Shown in pieces: positions 43,250 to 54,830 of a stretch of 64,000 nucleotides of DNA. The notes beneath the pieces are model-generated. The model did no database searches. It was not told the origin of the DNA and saw only the letters and a list, made by a program, of their open reading frames with translations. The stretch spans positions 46,572,306-46,636,305 of the forward strand of contig CM036755.1 in the NCBI GenBank assembly GCA_020796225.1. The letters run 5' to 3'. The stretch comes from Arion vulgaris (lineage: Eukaryota; Mollusca; Gastropoda; Stylommatophora; Arionidae). Numbering within the stretch: the first letter of the stretch is position 1; every line of letters starts with the position of its first letter. The position numbers and the translations under genes are program-made.

Positions 43250-43505
43250 TCAATTACATTTGTATGTCTTATCTTATCTTATCTTAACCACATTAGCCGT
43301 GAAGCTGCGTGGGAGAGTTAGTTTCTATCTTGTGCCAGGTGTGTTGCGCTTGACGTTGTTAGTCCATGCCTTCGCAGGGACTCTGAGATGTTATCTATCC
43401 ATCGTGTTCTTGGCCTACCTTGTGCTCTGCGCCATGCGGGTCGATTATTGTAGGCACGTGATGGTAGTAAATGTGGTTCCATTCTCATTAGGTGGCCGAA
43501 CTACT
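43250..43505 (-). pseudogene. LINE fragment left of a hAT insertion
   Basis: The segment ending 'attaggtggccgaactac' continues at 45766 as 'gaaccattgattctttgctt', matching the undisrupted order at 12950 ('gtagccgaaccacttcattc'). Confidence 0.7.
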
Positions 43506-45765
43506 CAGTGCCGGATTAGGCCAGCGCGAGGCCCGTAGCAAATTTTAGCGCGGGGCCCTAGGTTTTGTATGATAATAAATAATACAATCAAATTTTACAA
43601 ACAAACTTGTCTCGATTTAATGTGAGAAAATTTAGAGATAATACTAAACAAATCAATTTCTCTAAGTAAATTCAATGTTCAACGACATACGGTGAGGTTA
43701 TTTAGACGATCTTGTCCCATCATGTTCCTTAACTCACTTTTTATACGCTTTAATGTTGAAAAAGAACGTTCTCCGCTGCAGTTGGTAATCATTAAAGACA
43801 AGTAAATTCGTAAGACTATTTCTACATTTGGGAAACACGACTTTAATGAATTTTCCATTATGCTTTCTTCCAACTTCTCTTGGTAAGAGCTGACAATATT
43901 TGGAGTTCTTTTCAAGATCTCTTCTGCTGTAAGAGATTTTAACTGCCAAAGTATTCCAAATACACCAGTTACTCTATGGTACTCTGTCATGCGTTTAGCT
44001 AAGGCAGAGAGTACATTATCAATTATGACAATAAAAACATCTGACTTTCAAATTTTTGTTTGGGTGTTTGATTTTCTACAACTTCGTTGAGCGTAGTAGA
44101 GCCACTGAAATCGTCGTACTTAGTACTTCGCTTGCGTCGTCTTGAACCTGTATCTTCCAGTGCTTTTGTAAGAACGCCCCATCGATAGTTAGTAGCAGAA
44201 AAGAATGTATAGAGGCTATCAACAGAATCGAAAAAATGTTATGCTTCTATACACCATTCTGCAGCACACTTAGCAACCAATTTCAGTGAATGTGTAAAGC
44301 AGGGAATGTATTCTGCGTACCTATTTATTTCCTTAATGAGTGCTTGTAAGCCGTGGTATTTCCCACTCATGTTGCTGGCATTGTCATAGCTTTGACCACG
44401 ACAATCTTTGATATCAATGCCATTTTTCTTTAAAAATCAAGTAAACTTTGAGCGAGTTGTTCAGTAGTATGCCCTTCCATATCCAAGAACTTCACAAAGC
44501 TTTCCATTGGTCCAGATGGTAACACATAGCGCACTATTAGAGTGAATTGGTCCACATGCGAAATGTCTGGAGTAGAGTCCAGTGATACTGAATAGTACTT
44601 GCATTTCTTAGTTTCGCAAATAATATGATCCAGTAAGCTTGATGCAATTAGATGGATAAATTCCTCACATGTTTTTGATAATTATGATGTATGTCCCTTT
44701 CCTTTATTTGCATTAGTAATATATGCTGAGCCAGAAAAATGCCAAATTTGTCTATTAATTCCAACAAACCTAAATAATTTTCATTATAAGGTGAACCAAT
44801 AGTTTCATCCCTACCCCGAAATGCAAGACCTCGTTCTGCTAAAAATTGGATAACTGAAGTAATTCGCTCTAAAAGTGTCCGCCAATATGTTTGTTCGGTC
44901 TCAGTTTGGTTTACAAGTTGAGAATTGACACGAGCATCCTACTTTTTGCAAATTAACAGCGAAATTATCGCTTGTCTATGGAAGGTGCTTTCTTCATGTC
45001 TTTTCAACAAATTAATTGCGTTTTTCCAGTCATCAAATCCTTTTTTCGTAAATCGTGACGAACAGCCTGAATCAGTAACTTTGCAAACAGAAAAGTTGTC
45101 CTTTAGTTTCTGAATAACACAACCAATCTTTCACATGAGTTTTGTTTGTTGGTTTATGTGTATATGTGAAAAACGACTTTCGACAAAATCGCGGATTGTT
45201 TTCTTTATCGTATGTTTGTTTTTAAGACAAGAAATCACTGTTCATATGTTGCACTTCGCTACTTCCTTTCGCAATCCAATAATCTCGATTGAAGTTGCTT
45301 GGCCATTCACCAATACCGTTGGTGTACATTTTACTTTCGTTGTGTTTTGGCTTGTAGAAGATGTTGCTACATTGGAAGCATGTGCTGTGCTTTCTGCCTC
45401 TCTTTGGTTTGAATATGATATGGCTAAATTGGAAGAACTTGCTGTACACTCAACTTTAGTTTGTCTTGTGGAAAGTGTGGCTAAATCGTGAAGAATCATA
45501 ATGGTAATATTGGTAATGATCATTCTTCTATAGCACTGCCTTCATCTACTACACAGTGAGACGTGACTTCTGTATTTTCTGCTTCGATTTTTTTGGATTC
45601 AGCACCATCACACACGACATTAAATAAATTCAGACAGGTTGCGTGTTTTTGATATAACATCTTGGTTATTTTTTCCTTTTCATCTCTGTCACGTAGGCGC
45701 GGGGCCCCCAGAAGCGCAGGGCCCGTAGCATTTGCTACTTCTGCTACTAGGCTAATCCGGCGCTG
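43506..45765 (-). mobile_element. Decayed hAT transposon (ZMYM/ZBED-type transposase)
   Basis: 2260 bp. Ends CAGTGCCGGATTAGGCC and, inverted, CAGCGCCGGATTAGCCT. The flanking 8-mers gaactact / gaaccatt match at six bases, and the original LINE site reads gaaccact. The minus strand holds broken transposase pieces over most of its length, e.g. near 44360 'CRGQSYDNASNMSGKYHGLQ'. Both ends also carry a 'gaggcccgtagca'/'gggcccgtagca' motif. Confidence 0.88.
43679..43990 (-). pseudogene. hAT transposase C-terminal dimerisation domain
   Basis: A 103-codon open piece ending 'LSLMITNCSGERSFSTLKRI', KSELRNMMGQDRLNNLTVC. The ERSFS-LK-IK-LR-M-RL pattern is the hAT C-terminal (hATC) signature. The rest of the transposase upstream is frameshifted. 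Confidence 0.85.
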
Positions 45766-46260
45766 GAACCATTGATTCTTTGCTTCTCAATGTACTGTAT
45801 GCATGGTATAGTACCAACGCTGCTTCTCGATGTACTGTATGCATGGTATAGTACCGACGATGCTTCTCAATGTACTGTATGCATGGTATAGTACCAACGA
45901 TGCTTCTCGATGTACTGTATGCATGGTATAGTACCAACGCTGCTTCTCGTTTCTCGTCTCGTTTCTCACTCTATCTCTCCTTGTAACGTTGACAACTTTT
46001 CGTAGACATCTCCTTTCACATGCTGTAATCTTTCTTTCTTGTGTCTTAGTCAGGGCCATGTTTGGCACTGATAGCAGAGAGTTGGAATAAATATGCAGTT
46101 TATCAGTTGTCGTTTGACTGCCATGTTAATGATTGGATGTTTTAATAGTGGTGACAGTTGGTATGTCACTGCGTTTGCCTTCTGGCATCTAGTCTCGATT
46201 TCTCTGTCCATCTTTCCATCTGCTGTGAATATACTCCCGAGATATTTGAATAACGTGTAT
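45766..46260 (-). pseudogene. LINE RT fragment with 40-bp internal array
   Basis: Minus 45960-46068: 'MALTKTQERKITACERRCLR', KVVNVTRRDRVRNE. At 45781-45945 a 40-bp unit ('tgcttctcaatgtactgtat' + 'gcatggtatagtaccaacga') is repeated four times within the LINE. Confidence 0.85.
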
Positions 46261-46483
46261 GTATCTTATGTTATATATTTCTTGCTTAGATTTATTTTTA
46301 TGGTCTTTTTATTGTGATTACAAACGGTCAGTTAATTCATTACTTGGACTACTTCTGAGTTTACGATTGTCTCTCTTATCTTCAAGCTCGTCCCTAAGTC
46401 TCTTTTTAAAAGATTCTTTACCTTTGCGTAATGTTGTATTCCCCATAACTCGGTCATCAGCTAGTGATGGTCATTTGTTATGA

Positions 46484-47070
46484 TCAATAGCAAAGTTCTT
46501 CATTGAGGCCTCGTAGATATTCTTCTATCAGATCAGTGGTATGTTTTGGTGCCCGCCTCCATTTCGAAAGTTCACAGAACATCACGTGTTGTTGTATACG
46601 GTTATTGTCCATTCTTCTCTCATGCCCTTGCCATCTTATTCTTCTACTGCTGAACACGCCCATGATGGTATTCCCCTCTGTAATTTCACAGAACAACACT
46701 TGTTGTGGTATGCGGTTATTGTCCATGCTACTCACGTGCCCTAGCCATCTTAGTCTTTTACTACTGAGCAGGAGCGGCTCGTCATTAAGGGCCAGTGGGG
46801 CCTGGCCCCACCAATAATCGAAAGGGAGGAAACTCCTGGGAATAGACAAATAATAGTAAATACTCCAAAAACTATGATTTTTCCGAAAATTTGTGTCTGG
46901 CCCCACCAATAAAAATGACTACGAGCCGCCTCTGCTGCTGAGCATGCCCATGATGGTATTCCCCTCTGAAAGTTGACAGAACAACACTCGTAGTATACGG
47001 CTATTGTCCATTCTTCTCGCATGTCCTAGCCATCTAAGTCTTCTACTGCTGAGCATGCCCATGATGGAAG
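46484..47070 (-). pseudogene. LINE C-terminal region, locally triplicated
   Basis: Minus: 'MGVFSSRRIRWQGHERRMDN', NRIQQHVMFCEL, KWRRAPKHTTDLIEEYLRGL. The landmark 'cccatgatgg' at about 46660, 46949 and 47060 shows three ~113-bp tandem copies once the M2 insertion is removed. The same segment gave rise to the 29-bp array at 53.5-54.6 kb. Confidence 0.85.
46769..46934. mobile_element. M2 MITE (hAT-like), second copy
   Basis: 166 bp. Ends CAGGAGCGGCTCGTCA and, inverted, CAGAGGCGGCTCGTAG. The 8-bp duplications ctactgag / ctgctgag differ at one base. Nested in the triplicated LINE. Confidence 0.87.
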
Positions 47071-47314
47071 ACAGGTTTCATTTATGAGTGATGAAATGAT
47101 GTTAACATATTATTTGATTTCGTTTAAACCTTTTTTCCTATTTTTTAAATAATGGATTGGAATAGATTAGTGTAGGTGTGGGAAGTAGCAATTGCCTGTT
47201 CTCACTTGGCTTCTACTGAATGAACATCAACTGTCATTCTAAAATCAATTATATAAAGACTATCATCATATCACAGCGGATATGTATGTGTCTATAGGTT
47301 CTCCGATCTCTGTC

Positions 47315-47626
47315 TCAACAAATCCAGCAGTGTCCAACTGCCCAACACGCTAGTTCGATGTTTATTAAATTGTTGTCTTCATATTTGCATGTCGGTTTCC
47401 TTCGAGAAGTACAAATATCAACACCCATCTCTCTCAATCTGATCAGTGACTGGGATTCACAACCCTGAAACCTCCTTGTTTCTATTCTAATTACAATGCG
47501 AAAATGAACTATTAGTAATATTACAAAACTCAGTAACATTAAAAAAAAACTCACAAAACTTAATAAGTTAACTAAAAACAATAACGCATTTAAAAACAGT
47601 GAGGTACGTAAAACAGGAAAATGCAT
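47315..47626 (-). other. Small ORF: hydrophobic N-terminus plus six-cysteine tail
   Basis: 103 codons. Residues 8-50 are strongly hydrophobic (Leu, Phe, Val). The last 48 residues contain six cysteines spaced C-x15-C-x7-C-x13-C-x5-C-x2-C just before the stop. An acceptor-like 'cgcattgtaattag' precedes the Cys part, so the tail might instead be a terminal exon. No family recognised; could be chance. Confidence 0.2.
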
Positions 47627-47640
47627 ACAAACTTAGTTAA

Positions 47641-47890
47641 TTAGTCTTTCCTCTTGGGCCTGTGAGCGGCGCATAGGGCAGAGGTCAAAGCTCTCCATGT
47701 CTCGCGGTTCGTTGCTATCTGTTTTAGGTCTTTAATATTTGCTAGGCCCATCGTTGAGCCTTCTCTGATGATGGTTCTACGCAGAGTCTCTCTTGGTCTT
47801 CCTCGTTTTCTTTTTCCCTCTGGTGTCCATATGAGGGATTGGTAAGGGAGTCTTCTCTCATCCATTCTAAGTGTGTGGCCAAACTTGGTG
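47641..47890 (-). pseudogene. LINE C-terminal fragment
   Basis: Minus: 'LIWTPEGKRKRGRPRETLRR', TIIREGSTMGLANIKDLKQI, ATNRETWRALTSALCAAHR. An unbroken version of the common LINE 3' coding end, so relatively young. Confidence 0.88.
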
Positions 47891-48099
47891 AAGTATAAAA
47901 GAAAACAAAAGCAAAGTGTATAGAAGAATAGAAAAACTATGCAGAAACAGAGTACACAGCATGGACCAATTGTTAAATACGATTAGTGTATGTACGCAGA
48001 ACTGTGTAGTGTATGTTGAAGATTCCTAATTATTCCCACTCAGAAAATCTCGGTGACCATGTTCTGTTGTGTAGAAGAGGGAAATGACGGTATCTGAAA

Positions 48100-49287
48100 A
48101 TGACCACTGCAGATTGGTGGTCAGTTGCTGAATACAACGTCGTTGAATATAATGATGGTGATGTTCAATATGATGATGGTGATGTTCAATATGATGATGG
48201 TGATGTTCAATATGATGATGGTGATGTTCAATATGATGATGGTGATGTTCAATATGATGATGGTGATGTTCAATATGATGATGGTGATGTTCAATATGAT
48301 GATGGTGATGTTCAATATGATGATGGTGATGTTCAATATGATGATGGTGATTTTCAATATGATGATGGTGATGTTCAATATGATGATGGTGATGTTCAAT
48401 ATGATGATGGTGATGTTGAATATAATGATGGTGATGTTCAATATGATGATGGTGATGTTCAATATGATGATGGTGATGTTCAATATGATGATGGTGATTT
48501 TCAATATGATGATGGTGATGTTCAATATGATGATGGTGATGTTCAATATGATGATAGTGATGTTCAACATGATGATGGTGATGTTCAATATGATGATGGT
48601 GATGTTCAATATGATGATGGTGATGTTCAATATGATGATGGTGATGTTCAATATGATGATGGTGATGTTCAATATGATGATGGTGATGTTCAATATGATG
48701 ATGGTGATGTTGTTCAATATGATGATGGTGATGTTCAATATGATGATGGTGATGTTCAATATGATGATGGTGGTGTTCAATATGATGATGATGGTGTTGT
48801 TGAATATGATGATGACATTGAATATATTGATGATGATGTTGAATGTGATGATGATAATAAGGATGTTGATGAAGATGTTAATGATGATGATAAATGTAAT
48901 GATGATGATGACGATGGGATGGGGAAAATGATGATGAAGATGTTGACGATCGAAATAATGATGAAAATGATGATGAAGATGATACACACGATGAAGATGA
49001 TGATTATAATGATATTGATAGCGATGATGAATGTAATGATGATGATGTTGATGGTAAGAATGCACGAAAGAACCACGACCTATTTTCCTCACACCATTCA
49101 ATCGATTTTCTATCCAGACATGGACCACTGCTTTACCAGTACACCGACATTTGGAAAAGCGTACACGGCTTGTCTCGGCACAGAAACCAAGGTTTTCATT
49201 ACCTATCTGGCTTGCATACAACTGCACAGTTTGCGTGTTTTATTCCGACACGCGTCAATGATATGTAAGATCTTAAGAATAAACTAG
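48100..49287 (+). repeat. 21-bp array inside a 395-codon open frame
   Basis: From 48143 to about 48800 roughly 31 units of 'gatgatggtgatgttcaata' + t encode (DGDVQYD)n; the period keeps all frames open on both strands. Right of the array is a more varied acidic stretch. A single-base frame change near 48926 would continue Asp/Glu-rich coding into a 60-residue tail beginning KNARKNHDLFSSHHS. Coding status is uncertain; I treat the core as a satellite. Confidence 0.8.
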
Positions 49288-49316
49288 AGCCAAGCTCTGC
49301 CACTACAAAAGCGTTC

Positions 49317-49622
49317 ATAATACCACCAACATTAAATAATTATTTTAACATAATCTTTCCTTGCTTGCACACATGTTGAAGCGATGTTATAATTGTATTT
49401 ATTTCCATCGTTAGAATTTATGTATATATATATGTGATAGGTCGTCCCAGTCTCAATTGGGTACCAGTTGATAATACGACCAACATTAAATAATAATTTT
49501 AACATAACCTATGCTTGCTTGCACACATGTTGAAGCGATGTTATAATTTTATTTATTTCCATTGTTAGAATTTATGTATATATATATGTAATAGGTCGTC
49601 CCAGTCTCAATTGGGTACCAGT
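49317..49622. repeat. 154-bp tandem duplication
   Basis: 'accaacattaaataat', 'cttgcacacatgttgaagcg' and 'taggtcgtcccagtctcaat' occur twice in the same order with about 154-bp offset and few differences. Confidence 0.9.
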
Positions 49623-49799
49623 AAAGGCAGGTTTAGCTGTGATCGCATAATGTTGGAAGAAAGATTGTGTTGTACAATGCTCTTTTAGTGTTCATGGTGG
49701 ATAGTTTACTGTGGGAATACATTAGAAGAATGATAATGTTCACAGTCTTTACATATTGTATGCTGTGAAGTATTTGTATCTTCACATTTCTAAATCAAA

Positions 49800-50020
49800 G
49801 TTTGTGAGAGGTAGGCGCTCATGCTCCTTTGCGCCTGCTACTTGTGTCTGTTCCATGCTATTGCTACTTGCGCCTGCTTCTTTTGCATGCTTCTTGCGCC
49901 CGCCCGCTTCTCACTCCTGCTACTTGCGCCTGCTAATTGCGCCTGCTCCTTGCCAGTACTACTTGCGACTGCACTTTCCTCTTGCACCTGAACATTTTCT
50001 CATGTATGAAACGTCGGTTG
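49800..50020. repeat. CT/GC-rich irregular minisatellite
   Basis: 'ttgcgcctgctacttg' motifs repeated irregularly. A ~70-bp portion ('gctcctttgcgcctgct', 'gtctgttccatgctattgct') recurs at 51237-51290. The 89-codon frame over it is not supported as a gene. Confidence 0.65.
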
Positions 50021-50590
50021 CATGAATTGAACACTCACTCTGTCATTCTCGAATTAAAAACGTGAACACTATACGTTTCGCTATTCTGTCCCTCACAAAT
50101 ACAGTTATCTGTTTGAAATATCTTAAATAAGCGCTCGCTCATGTTATCATCCTCTTCACGTCCCTGGTATGTCAATGTTGTCATTTATGTCTGAACACTT
50201 TATCATAAAACTGTTGGAGTTGTCAATTAAGATAAATATTAAGTGCACAATTTACATATAATCGCAATAACGACATACTGGCCTCATTTAATGTGGCGAT
50301 GCCCGTCCTACAGGTGAGCAATGTAGCCTGGTTTTATCAGTGTATATTTCTATTGGAATCTTCGAGTTGTATCAATTTCTTTAATGTTCCATTTTCCTTT
50401 TGTGAATTCTGACGTAGTCATTGAATGATTTTTGAGTGAATGCTTGCTTCCTTTATCATCAGTGTCTCTCGCTATTCAAGCGAGATTCAATACGATTTCC
50501 GAAGTTAATTTTATCGAAGAATATGACCGTATGATCAACTTGAGAGACGTGATAGTGTAGCACAACGCTGACCAGCACGGTATCCGGGGA
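50021..50590. other. No gene seen
   Basis: Unique-looking sequence without splice-bounded coding. Confidence 0.4.
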
Positions 50591-50599
50591 TGGTACAAC

Positions 50600-50955
50600 C
50601 ACAGGCAACTCTAGATAGGCCGCATAACTGACGGGAAAACCCCTGATCTAGTTTCAGCTGGGGGCTGGAACTTATATATGTTTGATAGAACACTGCAAAC
50701 GTTTTTGCAATTTTATTCAATTCTATGAGTCTATGGTTATTTATTGGTGAAAAATATTCATAATATTGATATTCCTTATTGTTAAACTTAACTTGTTGCA
50801 TAATATAACTTGGATTTAGCATTTTTTGTTGATTTAAAAATAAATTCGTCTATATACAACAATACTGGAATGCGAGGTTACGTGACCGGTTGCGGTCTGA
50901 TTTCCCATAATTTTTACCTGAGTCCGAAGGTCCTATGAGTTTATAGTTGGCTGTG
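50600..50955. mobile_element. M1 MITE (hAT-like), second complete copy
   Basis: 356 bp in the reverse sense relative to 31296. Ends CACAGGCAACTCTAGAT and ...TTTATAGTTGGCTGTG. gtacaac flanks both sides (7 bp, or 8 with ambiguity at the edge). Confidence 0.87.
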
Positions 50956-50989
50956 GTACAACACTGCCGTCCAGTATTTGTATTGAAAA

Positions 50990-51215
50990 ACCGTGACATA
51001 TCCTTTACAGGACGTAGCCATCAATCACAGTAAGAGAGTCGTTGATTTTTTTAGGCACCACTTATACGTTCAGTAGTTTGTCAATGCTTTCTGAACACTG
51101 TGGTCTATTTTTACCTTCGCACATATCCCACGGAAACGAATTTTCTTCCAAACTGCCTTCCAGGGATTTAGAAACAGGTACACTTGAGTTGTGATCGAGC
51201 TTACTACCGCTATAA
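50990..51215 (-). repeat. SINE-6
   Basis: 'gacatatcctttacaggacg', 'accacttatacgttcagtag', 'ccacggaaacgaattttctt' and the head remnant 'gatcgagcttactaccgct' in reverse. Confidence 0.8.
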
Positions 51216-51219
51216 GTTG

Positions 51220-51610
51220 TGAGAAGTAGGCGCTTATGCTCCTTTGCGCCTGCTCCTTGTGTCTGTTCCATGCTATTGCTACTTGCATATCTATTTTGTG
51301 AATATATAATAAGTGAAACTTTCAATAATATTTAGAAACAATATTTTAGTTTAGCTATAGTTTGTGTGCAATATTGTTGAAGCTAAAAAAATAATTCCGT
51401 CCAGAGGCAAAAAAAAGCCGGTATTGAATCAGTTATGCTACAGACGCCCACATATCTATTACTTTGGCTTGAATGTTTATCAGAATGTCCAGAGAAATCA
51501 AATGTGTTTCTAAATAACATTATGATTCAGTTTGTTTCGTTGACATAGTATAAAAAATGTATGTAAACTTGTAGTTAGGATTAAGTTTTCATTTGTTATT
51601 TTATTTATTC
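51220..51610. other. No gene; fragments of dispersed repeats
   Basis: 51237-51290 repeats part of 49810-49870. 'cagttatgctacagacgccc' near 51430 is a scrap of a SINE-6 head complement. Confidence 0.45.
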
Positions 51611-51612
51611 AT

Positions 51613-51780
51613 GTCTGTGGCCTAGGGGATAGTGACTCGGTCTATTAACCCCGACGTTCTGAGTTCGAATCACGCTGTGGACAGTTGCAAATTGTTTCGC
51701 GTGGATTTTTACAAAGGACGATGGCACCACCCGTTCAGAAAGCAATGGCAAACTACTGAAAGTAATAATTCTTCTGTTCT
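51613..51780 (+). repeat. SINE-6 subfamily b
   Basis: Head 'tctgtggcctaggggatagt' and B box 'ctgagttcgaatcacgctgt' are tRNA-like; body 'cagaaagcaatggcaaacta'. Shares the body with SINE-6 at 41757 but has a different head. Confidence 0.83.
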
Positions 51781-52051
51781 TATGCGCTTCTGACATATTT
51801 ATGCGTGAAAGTCTGCTTATCGTTTTATTGGTTTCCTTGCCTAATATTACCTCATTATTATAAGAATAATTATTATTGCAATTGCCACATGGCGCCAGCG
51901 CCTTCCCAGTTATTGGTCACATGCGTCCCAATATATACAAACTTTGGATGGCACTGATAGTGCAATGGTAGTGCACCTGCTCCGTAGTGGGGCGGTCTAA
52001 GGATCAAATGCCACAGTGAAAGTAGGATTTATCCAGGAACTAAATTTCATG

Positions 52052-52190
52052 TCGCCAGTGTGCTGCTGGGGCTCGCAAGGGGAGCAAAGAATAGCAACAC
52101 TGCGAGCTACAATGCATGTCGTAAAAGGCGACAAAGATGATATTTTTCGTAGGGTTGGCTACCCTATCCGGTAGAAAATTTTAGCCACAA
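52052..52190 (+). repeat. SINE-1 5' part
   Basis: 'gtgtgctgctggggctcgca', 'agcaaagaatagcaacactg', core 'gcatgtcgtaaaaggcgaca'; the remainder differs ('gggttggctaccctatccgg'). Confidence 0.75.
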
Positions 52191-52424
52191 AATCCAACCT
52201 GCCATGAACAAGTCACTTAAAAATAAAATATTAACTGTGCCAACCAAGAGGAAAGAAAGCTCTTCTAGAAGAGATATGAAGCGATGCAGAGAAAGCCGCA
52301 AGACATGTAGACGATATTTGGAGGCAGAGATCAACAATATAAAGAAGAGCTGGAGGGAGCTGCAGGAGATAGCTAGAGATAGGAAGACTTGACATGAGTT
52401 GGTTGATGGTCTCAGTCCCAATAT

Positions 52425-52690
52425 GTTAAAAGGGCAGGGCTGTTTATATATCACAATAAGAATGATCAAAATATCCGGGAAGAACGATCGAAAAAAAAGA
52501 AGAGAAGACGGAGGCTCCCATGCGAAAGACCATGGTTCTTCCATGGTAAGGTCAAATAGTTTTTTCTGCAGGGGACATAAAAAATAAATTCCTAACCTCA
52601 ACACTTTCTCGGCAACTGCACTAACCTTACGATAATTAAATGCCACAGGCACATGTTCCCTTTGTTCTACACCGCCCTAAAAATAAGTAT
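52425..52690 (+). repeat. Rep-9 tail followed by SINE-7
   Basis: 52437-52500 is a Rep-9 tail ('atatatcacaataagaatga', 'agaacgatcgaaaaa'). 52505-52690 is SINE-7 ('ggctcccatgcgaaagacca', 'attcctaacctcaacacttt', end 'tacaccgccctaaaaat'). Confidence 0.72.
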
Positions 52691-52741
52691 TAGAAACAGT
52701 AACGACAGTTTGATGTTTGTTTTTATTAAACAGTGCTGAGC

Positions 52742-52889
52742 TAGTATGTTCCTTTGATTATAACTACACAAATGTTCCTTTGATTATAACTACACAAATG
52801 TTCCTTTGATCATGACTACACAAATGAAAATGTAATGAACATCAAGATAATCTCTTTTACTTTCTTATGTTTCTCTGATCCACATGAAA

Positions 52890-52921
<32 letters not shown>

Positions 52922-53006
52922 TCTCTCTCTCTAACTCTCTCTCTCTCTCTCACTCTCTCTCTCTCTCTAACTCTCTCTCTCTCTCTAACTCTCTCTCTCT
53001 CTCTAA

Positions 53007-53041
<35 letters not shown>

Positions 53042-53066
53042 TAACTCTCTCTCTCTCTCTCTCTCT
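52742..53066. repeat. 26-bp triplet and (CT)n tract
   Basis: 52742-52825: three copies of 'tgttcctttgattataacta' + cacaaa. 52890-53066: CT repeats interrupted regularly by 'aactctct' (~18-20 bp). Confidence 0.95.
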
Positions 53067-53164
53067 GCCCTTTTAACCCATATTGAGGAAGAGAGAGGAG
53101 AGGATGTAGGACAAGGAGAACATATTCCTGTGGAATTTAATTGCAGACCCATATGTGCTCAGTC

Positions 53165-53340
53165 TCCCCAACAGATATCGAAGAGTATTTAATTATCGCA
53201 AGGCTAGTGCAGTTGCTGTGAAAGTGTTGAGGTTAGGAATTTTCTGTATGTCCCTGCAGAAAAAAACGCTATGGCCTTATCGTGGAATGAACCCTGGTCT
53301 TTCGCATGGGAGTCTCTATCTAAAGTGGTAAATCAATGGC
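53165..53340 (-). repeat. SINE-7
   Basis: Reverse SINE-7: 'aaggctagtgcagttgctgt', 'gcagaaaaaaacgctatggc', tRNA-like head complement 'gaaccctggtctttcgcatg'. Confidence 0.75.
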
Positions 53341-53424
53341 AGTCGAGACAGAGGGTGACATACAAAGAGAGAGAGAGAGAGAATTATGCACAGTCTAGCT
53401 TCATGGGGTGGAACAATGTCAACA

Positions 53425-54660
53425 ACCAAATTGATAGTAGCCTACTGCAACGTGCAAACTTGTCTTCCATCATGGGTATACTCACCAGTAGAAGACTAAG
53501 ATGGGCATGCTCACCAGTAGAAGACTAAGATGGGTATACTCAGCAGTAGAAGACTAAGATGGACATGCTCAGCAGTAGAAGACTAAGATGGGCATGCTCA
53601 CCAGTAGAAGACTAAGATGGGTATACTCACCAGTAGAAGACTAAGATGGGCATGCTCAACAGTAGAAGACTAAGATGGGCATGCTCACCAGTAGAAGACT
53701 AAGATGGACATACTCAGCAGTAGAAGACTAAGATGGACATGCTCAGCAGTAGAAGACTAAGATGGGCATGCTCACCAGTAGAAGACTAAGATGGGCATGC
53801 TCACCAGTAGAAGACTAAGATGGGCATGCTCACCAGTAGAAGACTAAGATGGGTATACTCACCAGTAGAAGACTAAGATGGGCATGCTCACCAGTAGAAG
53901 ACTAAGATGGGTATACTCACCAGTAGAAGACTAAGATGGGCATACTCACCAGTAGAAGACTAAGATGGGCATGCTCACCAGTAGAAGACTAAGATGGGTA
54001 TACTCACCAGTAGAAGACTAAGATGGGCATACTCAGCAGTAGAAGACTAAGATGGGCATGCTCACCAGTAGAAGACTAAGATGGACATACTCAGCAGTAG
54101 AAGACTAAAATGGGCATGCTCATCAGTAGAAGACTAAGATGGGTATACTCAGCAGTAGAAGACTAAGATGGGTATACTCAGCAGTAGAAGACTAAGATGG
54201 ACATACTCAGCAGTAGAAGACTAAGATGGACATACTCAGCAGTAGAAGACTAAGATGGGCATGCTCACCAGTAGAAGACTAAGATGGGTATACTCACCAG
54301 TAGAAGACTAAGATGGGCATACTCAGCAGTAGAAGACTAAGATGGGCATACTCAGCAGTAGAAGACTAAGATGGACATACTCAGCAGTAGAAGACTAAGA
54401 TGGGCATACTCAGCAGTAGAAGACTAAGGTGGACATACTCAGCAGTAGAAGACTAAGATGGACATACTCAGCAGTAGAAGACTAAGATGGGCATACTCAA
54501 CAGTAGAAGACTAAGATGGGTATACTCACCAGTAGAAGACTAAGATGGGCATACTCAGCAGTAGAAGACTAAGATGGGCATGGGCTAGGGCATGTGAGAA
54601 GAATAGACAATAGCCGTATACCAAAACAAATGTTGTCCTGTGAACTTTCATAAAGGAAGA
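53425..54660 (+). repeat. LINE coding segment expanded into a 29-bp array, about 38 copies
   Basis: 53425-53520 encodes 'RANLSSIMGILTSRRLRWAC', the LINE C-terminal segment (cf. minus strand 46484-47070). From 53488 to 54580 the 29-mer 'cagtagaagactaagatggg' + catgctcac is repeated with alternating grades (catgctcacc, tatactcacc, catactcagc). At 54583 normal LINE sequence resumes ('ctagggcatgtgagaagaat'). Confidence 0.93.
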
Positions 54661-54830
54661 GGCACCAAAGCAGACCACTGCTCTTATAATGATGTCTGCG
54701 AGGCTTCAATGAAGAGCTTTTCTATCGGTCCCAACAAATTGGATAACTACCTGATGAACCGAAGTATGTAAAAACAATATTACACAAAGGTACAGCATCT
54801 TATAAAATGAGACTTATGTATAACCTGAAA

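Noticed and set aside
49756..50025. 89-codon ORF with several cysteines
   Set aside because: It lies in an irregular CT/GC repeat, part of which recurs at 51237, and has no splice or domain support.
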